Assembly (NCBI GenBank): GCA_030584065.1
Contig: CP129489.1
Span: 3,574,235-3,638,234, forward strand
Reading direction: 5' to 3'
Source of the DNA: Flavobacteriales bacterium
Lineage (GTDB): Bacteria > Bacteroidota > Bacteroidia > Flavobacteriales_F > PHOS-HE28
Length of the DNA: 64,000 nt
The notes below the pieces were generated by a model, which was not told the origin of the DNA, did no database searches, and was given only the letters and a program-made list of their open reading frames with translations. Every line of letters begins with the position of its first letter. Position 1 is the stretch's first letter. A program made the position numbers and the translations under genes. Below are positions 20,397-28,679 of the stretch, in pieces.

Positions 20397-21302
20397 ATGA
20401 ACGCAATCATCGACCTCGGCACGAACACCTTCAACCTGCTGGTCTTTGAGCAGGGAGAGAGGGGGCTGCGCATCATCCACAGCGAGGAGCTGCCGGTGTT
20501 CCTCGGAAGGGGAGGCATCGAACAGGGGCTTATCGCGTCGGACGCCTTCGAGCGCGGCATGGAGGCGCTGCGGCTGCACAAGGCCACGGCCTTGGGGCAT
20601 GGCGTCGGGCGCATCCGCGGCTTCGGCACCTCGATGCTGCGCAACGCGCGCAATGCGGAGGAGTTCGTGCGGGCGGCGGAGCGTGAGCTCGGCATCACGA
20701 TCGGCATCATACCCGGAGACCGGGAGGCGGAGCTGATCCTGGCGGGCGTGCGTCAGGCCGTGCGCTTCGGAGCGCAGCCCTCGCTGGTGATGGACATCGG
20801 CGGCGGCAGCACTGAGTTCATCCTGGCCACCGACAAGGCGCTGATGTGGAAGCGCAGCTTCGAGCTGGGCGTGACGCGCCTGCGCGAGCGGATCCCCATC
20901 AGCGACCCCATCACACTGGAGCAGGAGGCCCGCATCGCCGCGCACCTTGACGATCGGCTGGCGGCGCTCTATGCCGTGGTGGAGCGCCAGGAGCCGCATG
21001 TGCTCGTGGGGAGTGCGGGCAGCTTCGATTCATTGGCGCGCATCATCAGCGCCGGGCGCGGCGAGGCGCTCGCTCCCGATGCCGTCACGCTCAGCTTCCC
21101 GGCCCTGGAGTTCGATGCCCTCAAGGACCGGCTGCTGCGCATGAGCCGCGCGGAGCGCCTGCAGGTGCCCGGCCTGCCCGCGCACCGCGTGGACACCATG
21201 CCCTACGCGCTCATCCAGGTCGACCGCGTGCTCCTGGCCGGTGGCATCCGCGAGCTCGCATGGAGCAGGTACGCCCTGAAGGAGGGGGCGGCAGTGGCCT
21301 AG
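20397..21302 (+). CDS. Ppx/GppA-family phosphatase (exopolyphosphatase)
   Basis: A 301-residue ASKHA-fold enzyme. The phosphate-1 loop MNAIIDLGTNTFNLLVFE opens the protein, and the second loop VMDIGGGSTEFIL is at about residues 130-143. The length matches the short two-domain bacterial Ppx/GppA forms lacking the C-terminal HD domain. The family hydrolyses polyphosphate or pppGpp; which one cannot be decided here. The start ATG is unambiguous because the conserved loop begins at residue 4. It follows an ABC exporter pair and precedes a YitT gene, with no obvious functional tie. Confidence 0.87.
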   Translation: MNAIIDLGTNTFNLLVFEQGERGLRIIHSEELPVFLGRGGIEQGLIASDAFERGMEALRLHKATALGHGVGRIRGFGTSMLRNARNAEEFVRAAERELGITIGIIPGDREAELILAGVRQAVRFGAQPSLVMDIGGGSTEFILATDKALMWKRSFELGVTRLRERIPISDPITLEQEARIAAHLDDRLAALYAVVERQEPHVLVGSAGSFDSLARIISAGRGEALAPDAVTLSFPALEFDALKDRLLRMSRAERLQVPGLPAHRVDTMPYALIQVDRVLLAGGIRELAWSRYALKEGAAVA

Positions 21303-21332
21303 GTCGGGAGCGAACCGCCTATTTTGGGCGGC

Positions 21333-22298
21333 ATGTCCCGCAAGCATCGCCACCGGCTGCTCAAGCGCATGCCTGTCCCGAGGCGGGCCACGGAGGAAGG
21401 GAGCCGCTATCGCCGCGCACGCCGGCTGCATGCGATGCGCGTCACCTTCCGGCGCAGGCTGAAGGATGTGGTCTTCATCACGTTGGGCGTCTTCAGCGCA
21501 GCGTTCGGGCTCGAGGGATTCCTGATACCGAACGCCTTCATCGACGGTGGCGCCACCGGCATCGCCCTGCTCTGCACGCACCTCACGGGCCTCCCTCTGC
21601 CCGTGCTTCTGGTGCTGGTGAACGCGCCCTTCATGGTGGCGGCCTACCGCATCATCGGCAGGGAGTTCGCCTTCAAGACCTCCGTGGCCATCGCTGCGCT
21701 GGCCCTGGTCACGGCAACGGTGCATTTCCCTGATGTCACGCACGACAAGCTCCTGGTGGCGGTCTTCGGCGGCTTCTTCCTCGGTGCGGGCATCGGCCTT
21801 GCGGTGCGCGGGGGCAGCGTCATCGACGGCACCGAGGTGGTGGCGCTCTACCTGAGCCGGAAGCTGGGCACCACCATCGGCGACATCATCATGGTGATCA
21901 ACGTGGTCATCTTCGGCGCCGCGGCCTGGCTGCTGGGCGTGGAGACCGCGCTCTACGCCATGGTCACCTACCTGGCCGCCAGCAAGACGGTCGATTTCGT
22001 GATCGAAGGCATCGAGGAGTACACCGGCCTCACCATCATCAGCCCGCACCACGCCGAGCTGCGGCACATGATCAGCCATGTGATGGGCCGGGGCATGACC
22101 GTGTATGCGGGGAGGCGCGGCTACGGCAAGGACGGACTCAGCCACGAGACGGAGATCATCTATTGCGTCATCACCCGGCTCGAGCTCAGCCGCGTGCTCA
22201 CCGAGATCGAGAAGATCGACCCCCATGCTTTCGTGGTGATGAGCCCCGTGAAGGACACGCGCGGCGGGATGATCAAGAAGCGGCCGCTGCAGCATTGA
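21333..22298 (+). CDS. YitT-family membrane protein
   Basis: A 321-residue protein with a basic N-terminal tail (MSRKHRHRLLKRMPVPRR), five or six hydrophobic segments from about residue 50 to 215, and a C-terminal DUF2179 domain (GRGMTVYAGRRGYGK and ETEIIYCVITRLEL). The segment IPNAFIDGGATGIALL is the typical YitT signature. Function in the family is poorly known; transporter or regulatory roles are proposed. A TTG nine bases upstream is less likely than the ATG, and a TATTTTGG -7-like element ends at 21327, just before it. Confidence 0.85.
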   Translation: MSRKHRHRLLKRMPVPRRATEEGSRYRRARRLHAMRVTFRRRLKDVVFITLGVFSAAFGLEGFLIPNAFIDGGATGIALLCTHLTGLPLPVLLVLVNAPFMVAAYRIIGREFAFKTSVAIAALALVTATVHFPDVTHDKLLVAVFGGFFLGAGIGLAVRGGSVIDGTEVVALYLSRKLGTTIGDIIMVINVVIFGAAAWLLGVETALYAMVTYLAASKTVDFVIEGIEEYTGLTIISPHHAELRHMISHVMGRGMTVYAGRRGYGKDGLSHETEIIYCVITRLELSRVLTEIEKIDPHAFVVMSPVKDTRGGMIKKRPLQH

Positions 22299-22372
22299 GC
22301 GGACAGCCGCCAGGGAGCGCCCAGCCGAACGGATGCCATATTTGCCAACCGCGGAGAAGACCGCTGCTACCC

Positions 22373-23548
<1,176 letters not shown>

Positions 23549-23716
23549 GGCCGGCTTGGGCCGAACCGTTGGTGGATCGGGCGCAGCCGTTGGCTGAACT
23601 CACATACGGTTGGGGATAGAAGGAGCCGTTGACAGGCAACCGGGGCCCTCTGGAGCCGTCTCTTTGGTGGAACCCGCCTGGAATCGGTGCATCCCGTAAA
23701 ACCAAGCCTGCACGCC

Positions 23717-24175
23717 ATGGACTACCTGATCGCCTTCCACGACTACTTCTACAAGACCCTCGGCATGGGCAACGCCTTCTACTATGCCCTGGGCTTCATC
23801 GCGGCCATCGCCATCCTGGCGCAATGGCGCCTCTACGAGAAGTGCCGTCAGCCCGGGATCGCGGCCTTCATCCCGGTCTGGAACGTCATCGTCTTCATGC
23901 GCATCGTGGGCCGTCCGGCGAGCGATGCCTGGAAGGTGCTCATCCCCCTCTATGGCCAGCTCTACTTCATCCCCAAGGTGTGGATCGAGGTGGTGCAGTG
24001 CTTCGGCAAGCGCAGCATGCTCGATTACGTGCTCGTGATCGCGCTCAACGGCCTCTACGTGATGAACTTGGCCTTCAATGAGAGCGACCAATACCTCGGC
24101 CCCCTGCGCAATGCCACCTACCTGCCGCCGCCCACGAAGCTGAACAAAGGCGGTGCCCGCCCTCAGTTGGCGTGA
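23717..24175 (+). CDS. Small membrane protein of the DUF5684 type
   Basis: A 152-residue protein with three or four hydrophobic segments and the pattern LYEKCRQPGIAAFIPVWN near residues 38-55. This is a recurring motif of DUF5684 proteins and of N-terminal extensions of some Bacteroidota signal peptidases. No peptidase catalytic Ser/Lys motif is present. Function is unknown. The start MDYLIAFHDYFYKT at 23717 was chosen because the upstream extension lacks similarity and hydrophobicity. A strong bidirectional terminator follows at 24200-24233. Confidence 0.75.
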   Translation: MDYLIAFHDYFYKTLGMGNAFYYALGFIAAIAILAQWRLYEKCRQPGIAAFIPVWNVIVFMRIVGRPASDAWKVLIPLYGQLYFIPKVWIEVVQCFGKRSMLDYVLVIALNGLYVMNLAFNESDQYLGPLRNATYLPPPTKLNKGGARPQLA

Positions 24176-24199
24176 AGTAGCCCGTAGCACCTCACGCCG

Positions 24200-24233
24200 C
24201 AACAAGGCCCTTCCGACCGGAAGGGCTTTGTTG
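24200..24233. terminator. Strong bidirectional terminator
   Basis: A 15-bp stem (24200-24214 with 24219-24233, one G-T pair) with loop GACC, flanked by A-rich and T-rich sides so it can work in both directions. It separates the DUF5684 gene from the alaS fragment, and on the minus strand would sit 8 bases after the fragment's stop codon, suggesting it may be the original alaS terminator. Confidence 0.75.
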
Positions 24234-24240
24234 TTTCGGG

Positions 24241-24420
24241 TCAGCTCAACAACTCCGCCGCCTTCTTCAACGCTTCTGCCATGCCACCGGGCTCCTTGCC
24301 GCCGGCCGTGGCGAAGTCGGGTTGGCCACCGCCACCGCCCTTGATCAGCGGACCGATCTGCTTGATGATGTCGACCGCCTTGAGACCTGTGGCCTCCATA
24401 GCCTGCTTTCCGAGCGATAC
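24241..24420 (-). pseudogene. Detached 3' end of alaS (about 60 codons)
   Basis: This segment repeats the last 180 bases of the intact alaS at 28680-28859, in the same orientation and including the stop codon. By eye the two differ at roughly 16 positions, mostly third codon positions; the encoded residues differ at only about four (for example QAMEATG for QALEATG). Upstream homology ends abruptly after 24420. With no start and no catalytic core it cannot encode a synthetase. The mainly silent differences suggest both copies evolved under selection before being brought together. It marks one boundary of the accessory segment carrying the two T9SS genes. Confidence 0.85.
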
Positions 24421-24507
24421 TTCCAGCAATTACAGATCGGGGAGCAAGGGTGTAACGCTGCCGGCTTATTCCGCTATCGTTGCATTCCAGTTACATTGAA
24501 CTACCTC

Positions 24508-24538
24508 TTGGAGTCGGCTCGTTGTTGGATTAGCTTCG
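24508..24538 (+). promoter_or_regulatory. Promoter of the poly-C T9SS gene
   Basis: TTG at 24508-24510, a 20-base spacer, then TAGCTTCG at 24531-24538 fits the Bacteroidota pattern TTG-N19-21-TAnnTTTG. It ends 49 bases before the ATG at 24588. Confidence 0.5.
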
Positions 24539-24587
24539 CTTACCTCAGTTCTGAAGCAACCATAAGAACTTCAACACTTCCAACGCC

Positions 24588-27099
24588 ATGAAGCACCTGA
24601 TACTCGCCATTACGCTGTCCGTGAGCTTCACCCCCCCCCCATTTGCAAGCGCAGCTTGAGCTGCCGGATTACTACGGCGAAGCCTGCAAGGAGATCATCG
24701 GTTTCTGGGAGAACGAAGGCCAACTCAAATACCCGGACGGATCGCCAGTGGACCCGGTCCTCTATTACTCGCAAGGCACCATGCCACGGGCCTATTTCCG
24801 TAAGAACAGCACCATGAGCATCGTAGTTCACGAGCCAACTTCCTTGCTGCCGAATGCGCCGCTGCTCGCGCACCGCCTGGATGTGCGGCCCTATTTGGCA
24901 GCCAATGTGGATCCCATGGCGAACGTAGTGAAGGACCACTACAAGAAGTTCTACCTGCCATGGTGCGGACCGAACGGTGTACATGCACAGGGCTACGACT
25001 GGCTGAAGTACCCGGATGTGTATGACAACATCGACATGGTCTTCTACAGCGGCAGCGGGGGACAGAAGATGGCCTTTTACTGCTGGCCCGGCAGCGACCC
25101 CACCAAGCTGGCACTGCAATTCTGGGGACAGGATAGCCTGAAGGTGGACGTGGCGGGCTTCCTGAAGATCTGGAAGAACGGCACCTGGGTGAAACTGGAT
25201 GAGGCCGTGGCCTATCAGGTAGGTAACAACAACGAGGTGATCCCTCTGGCCTGGAACGCCAGCTATGTGAACCCCAACAACGACGACGTGATCGAGATCG
25301 CCTTCGACAGCTACGACACTTCTCTTCCATTGGTGCTGCAGATCGGCCCCACGCCTGTCTCGGCCTCCTCCGATGCGCAAGGCTTCTGCTGGAACACCTT
25401 CTATGGCGGCAACGAGCGTGAAGAAGTGTTCGGAACAACCACCGATGCCGATGGGAACTTCTACGCCACCGGCTACACGTATAGTGCCCTCACCTTTCCG
25501 AACGTGACCGGATCTTCCATCATCAACAGCACGAATGCTGTGGTGCTGGCGAAGTTCGACCCGTTGCACGATGAGCAATGGACCCTCTTCTACGGCGGCA
25601 GCGATGAGCAGAGCGGCGAGGCCGTGGTGGCTCGTTCACCCAACGAGATCTACATCACCGGGTGGACGGTGGCCACGGATCTGTTCACATGGAATCAATC
25701 CGGGGCGTATTACGATGCAACCGACAACCAATTCACCGCAAAAGGCTTCATCGCAAAGTTCGATGCCTTTGGCACCATCCAGTGGGGCACCTACTTCGGC
25801 GATGGCAATGAGTGGTTGCGTGGCATGGCGCTGGATAGCCAAGGACGCCTGATGGTGGTGGGAACCTGCACCAGCACCTTCCCGGCGCAATCGGCCAGCG
25901 GCGCCACCAGTTGGAGCCAGGCAGGTGGGCGCGACATCCTGCTGGCACGCTTCGCCCCGAACGATGCGCTACAATGGTGTACGGCCTACGGCGGCAGCGG
26001 CGATGACGATGCGCACGATGTCGCCTTTATCCAGGACCGCGCAGTGGTGCTGGGGCAGTCGACGAGCAGCAATTTGCCCATGGTGAACGGAGGCAGTGGC
26101 TCCTTCAACCAGACCAGCTCGGGTGGGCAGACCGATATGAACCTGCTCGCCTTCAACGGCAGCGGCACCTGTACTTGGGCCACCTACCTAGGCGGTAGCG
26201 GCATCGATGAGCCAGGCTTCAATGGGTTGTGCATCACGGAGAATGGCGATATCGCGGTCGGGGGCGTCAGCTACAGCACCAACATGCCTACACAGAATGC
26301 CAGTGGGTTCTATCAAGCCGCAGGCAGCACGAACGGCGCGGGCTACCTGGCCCGCTTCAACGGCGGCACACGCGCGCTCAACTGGGCCACGCACATCGGC
26401 GGGGCGCAGCTCACGCGCCTCGAGGGTGTGGAGCAACTGGGCAACAAGCTCTTCGCCTTCGGTTTCAGCAACGATGGAGGGTTGAGCAACGTGCAGACGA
26501 ATGGACTGTATACCCAAGGCTTCAACCCCGGCCAAGCCGCTGCTCAGAACGGTAAGGACGCGATCTTGATGGCCTTCGATGCCAACACCGCTCTGGCTTA
26601 CAGCACCTACGTGGGCGGCACCGAAGGCGGCATCGGCGAAGCCATCCGGCACATGGCCTACCACGATGGCACCGCCTACTTCGCTGGGGTCACCAGCCCC
26701 AGCTTCCCCTTTGTGGACGATTTCCCCTTGCACGACCCCGGCCCGCCCGCCTACTTCAAAGGCAGCTGGCTGGCCGGTGATTTCTGGATGGATTGGTTCC
26801 TCGGCGCGCTTTGCACGGGCAGCTTCACCGGGGCGGTGGGGATCGCTGAATGGACCGGCGGCGATGGCCTTGCGGTGGTGCCGATCGGCGGTGGCCAATA
26901 TCAAGTCGTTATGCCTTTGGGCACGGTATACCGCTTACGCGTGGTGGATGCGGTTGGGCGTGAGGTGCGATCGTTTTCGCCGGTGGTGACTTCCGGCAAC
27001 ACCATCCTTGACTTCCAGCCCTATGCGGATGGACTCTACGTAGTGCAGGTGCTGGAGCCGACAGGATCCCGAAGCGTACAACTTGTACATACGCGCTGA
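24588..27099 (+). CDS. T9SS cargo protein with SBBP repeats, start out of frame at a poly-C tract
   Basis: The main frame runs 24643-27099 (TTG start, 818 residues). It carries an N-terminal DUF7948-like region (YPDVYDNIDMVFYSGSGG), about seven SBBP-type repeats (YGGSGDDDAHDVAF and similar), and a C-terminal T9SS type A sorting domain (YADGLYVVQVLEP). A signal-peptide start, MKHLILAITLSVSFT at 24588, lies in another frame and stops at 24657-24659. Between them is a run of ten C. With nine C (or twelve) the signal peptide reads straight into ...HLQAQLELPDYYGE. As sequenced the gene is therefore off, unless the TTG start is used without a signal peptide. Sequencing error in the homopolymer is the alternative. 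Confidence 0.8.
24631..24640 (+). repeat. Poly-C tract (10 C) in the signal-peptide region
   Basis: Ten consecutive C between A24630 and A24641, the longest homopolymer I noticed in the window. It sits in the signal-peptide coding region of a surface protein and decides its reading frame. Confidence 0.9.
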
Positions 27100-27102
27100 G
27101 CC

Positions 27103-28491
27103 ATGCGTAGGCTTGCATGGCTAGGCCTATGCGCCTGTGCGCCGTTGTGCGCCCAGCATTGGGTGGATACTGGGATGCCTGGCTACAATCCGACCAGCCT
27201 CATCAAGGTATTGGTTGACCAAACCGAGGATCGCTTGTTGGTGGTTGGGTACACGACTGTCACGGGCGAGAACAGCGAACAATCGATAGTACGCTACAAG
27301 GATGGTGCATGGGATACGCTTGGCACCTTCTACGGTGGCCTATCTGATGCGGAGCGGTTTGGAGACACCTTGGTCGTTGCAGGTACAAGCAACCTGGACT
27401 TCGTAAACGAAATCCCAATAGAAGGAGCAGCTGCCCACTATGATGGCGCTTGGCACCCCTACGGCAGCTTTGATCTCGGCATCCGCAACCTCAAGATCAT
27501 CAACGGTGAACTCTACGCCATCGGCGGTTTCGAGTACGTAGATGGCCAGCTCTGCAACGGCATCGCCAAGCGTGTGGGTGGGGTCTGGCAGTGTTTCGAT
27601 CCGCCTCCGCAAACGCAAACCGGTGGCGGCCCAGACTTCTACGATGCCGAGTGGTACCAAGGTGAGCTCTATGCCTGCGGAAACTTCAGCTTCAATGCGA
27701 ATGGCGAGAACGACATCATCGCCTTCGATGGCTCGGGCTGGTATGCACCTGGTGGAGGTTTGAGCGATGGCTTTGCCAATGGCCGTTGCCTCACGGTCTA
27801 TCAAGATGAGCTCTACTTCGGCGGCGGCTTCACGGTGGCCGATGGCAACGCGGGCAATTGCATCATGAAATGGAACGGCACAGAGTGGAGCGGCCTCAAT
27901 GGCGATCTGCAGGGCGTATTCAACGACAACCTCACCCGCGCCACCGCCCTGAGCTTCCTGCACCACGACGGCAAATTGCTGGTGGGTGGCGAGTTCAGCT
28001 ACGTGGCGGGCAACCAGGCCAACCGCTTCGCCGTGTGGGACGGCACCAAGTGGTGCGGCTACAGCGACACCTTCGGGCCCACCAGCTTCTGCCAGTCCCT
28101 GGCCTTATATCACGATACGGTCTTTGCCGCTTGCGGCTTCGAGCTCAACGGCCAGCCCATCAATCAGGTGATCAAGTGGGTGGGCGATGCAGGCTTCGAA
28201 GGGGAATGGTGCAACTCACCGATCGGCGTTGAAGAAAGGTCTTCCGCGCAAGGCCTCTCGGTAGCTGCCTTGGGTGACGGCGCTTATCAACTGATGGTTC
28301 CAGCGGGAACCGCCATCGCACAGGTACGCCTCTTCGATCCGGCCGGTAGGATGGTGAAAGACCTGGGTTCCGCGATGCCCGGCGTTGGACGATTGCTGTT
28401 CGACCTCTCGACGCAAGCCGAGGGTCTTTACGTGTTGCAGGTGAACGTTGAAGGCATGCCACATGTCGTGCGCTTCAACCATAGCCACTGA
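27103..28491 (+). CDS. T9SS cargo protein with Kelch/delta-60-like repeats
   Basis: A 462-residue secreted protein with signal peptide MRRLAWLGLCACAPLCAQ. Six or seven blade-like repeats follow, of the form LYAIGGFEYVDGQLCNGIAK and LYFGGGFTVADGNAGNCIMKW, where each short strand is followed by a tryptophan-containing turn. The C-terminal ~85 residues are a T9SS type A sorting domain ending YVLQVNVEGMPHVVRF. It starts 3 bases after the stop of the SBBP gene, so the two are cotranscribed. The repeat type resembles the middle of the 3003-4829 protein. Ligand or role unknown; surface exposure is predicted. Confidence 0.82.
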   Translation: MRRLAWLGLCACAPLCAQHWVDTGMPGYNPTSLIKVLVDQTEDRLLVVGYTTVTGENSEQSIVRYKDGAWDTLGTFYGGLSDAERFGDTLVVAGTSNLDFVNEIPIEGAAAHYDGAWHPYGSFDLGIRNLKIINGELYAIGGFEYVDGQLCNGIAKRVGGVWQCFDPPPQTQTGGGPDFYDAEWYQGELYACGNFSFNANGENDIIAFDGSGWYAPGGGLSDGFANGRCLTVYQDELYFGGGFTVADGNAGNCIMKWNGTEWSGLNGDLQGVFNDNLTRATALSFLHHDGKLLVGGEFSYVAGNQANRFAVWDGTKWCGYSDTFGPTSFCQSLALYHDTVFAACGFELNGQPINQVIKWVGDAGFEGEWCNSPIGVEERSSAQGLSVAALGDGAYQLMVPAGTAIAQVRLFDPAGRMVKDLGSAMPGVGRLLFDLSTQAEGLYVLQVNVEGMPHVVRFNHSH

Positions 28492-28679
28492 CCAATGTGG
28501 GGCTAGAAAACACCTTTATGGTCGAGCTCAATGAGCCTCAGCACCGTTAGCGCAGGCGCGCGTTAGCCGCCGAAGCGTTTGGAGCGAGTCGTGGCAAAGT
28601 AGACCCTCTCTTACCCTGCGACCTGAACTACGGCACTGTGCACCAGCGCGGCCAGTACAGGATGCGGCGTGCTCATGGC

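Noticed and set aside
17996-20710. A 904-codon open frame on the minus strand
   Set aside because: It lies fully antisense to the ABC ATPase, permease and ppx genes, is rich in H, E, A and R with no domain, and reflects the GC-rich third positions of the real genes.
23549-23716. Repeated CCGTTG/CGGTTG words before the DUF5684 gene
   Set aside because: The spacing is irregular and the flanking bases differ, so it does not form a convincing repeat array or operator.
24241-24429. A 62-codon frame as a small independent gene
   Set aside because: It is the alaS C-terminus only, with no separate start signal, and is better treated as a gene fragment.
24430-28679. An integrase or transposase in the alaS-bracketed segment
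   Set aside because: Both sizeable genes encode secreted repeat proteins, and the remaining gaps are under 200 bases with no catalytic motifs.
28492-28679. A small gene or RNA in the 188-base gap before alaS
   Set aside because: No frame with a sensible start or composition, no promoter element and no strong hairpin was seen.
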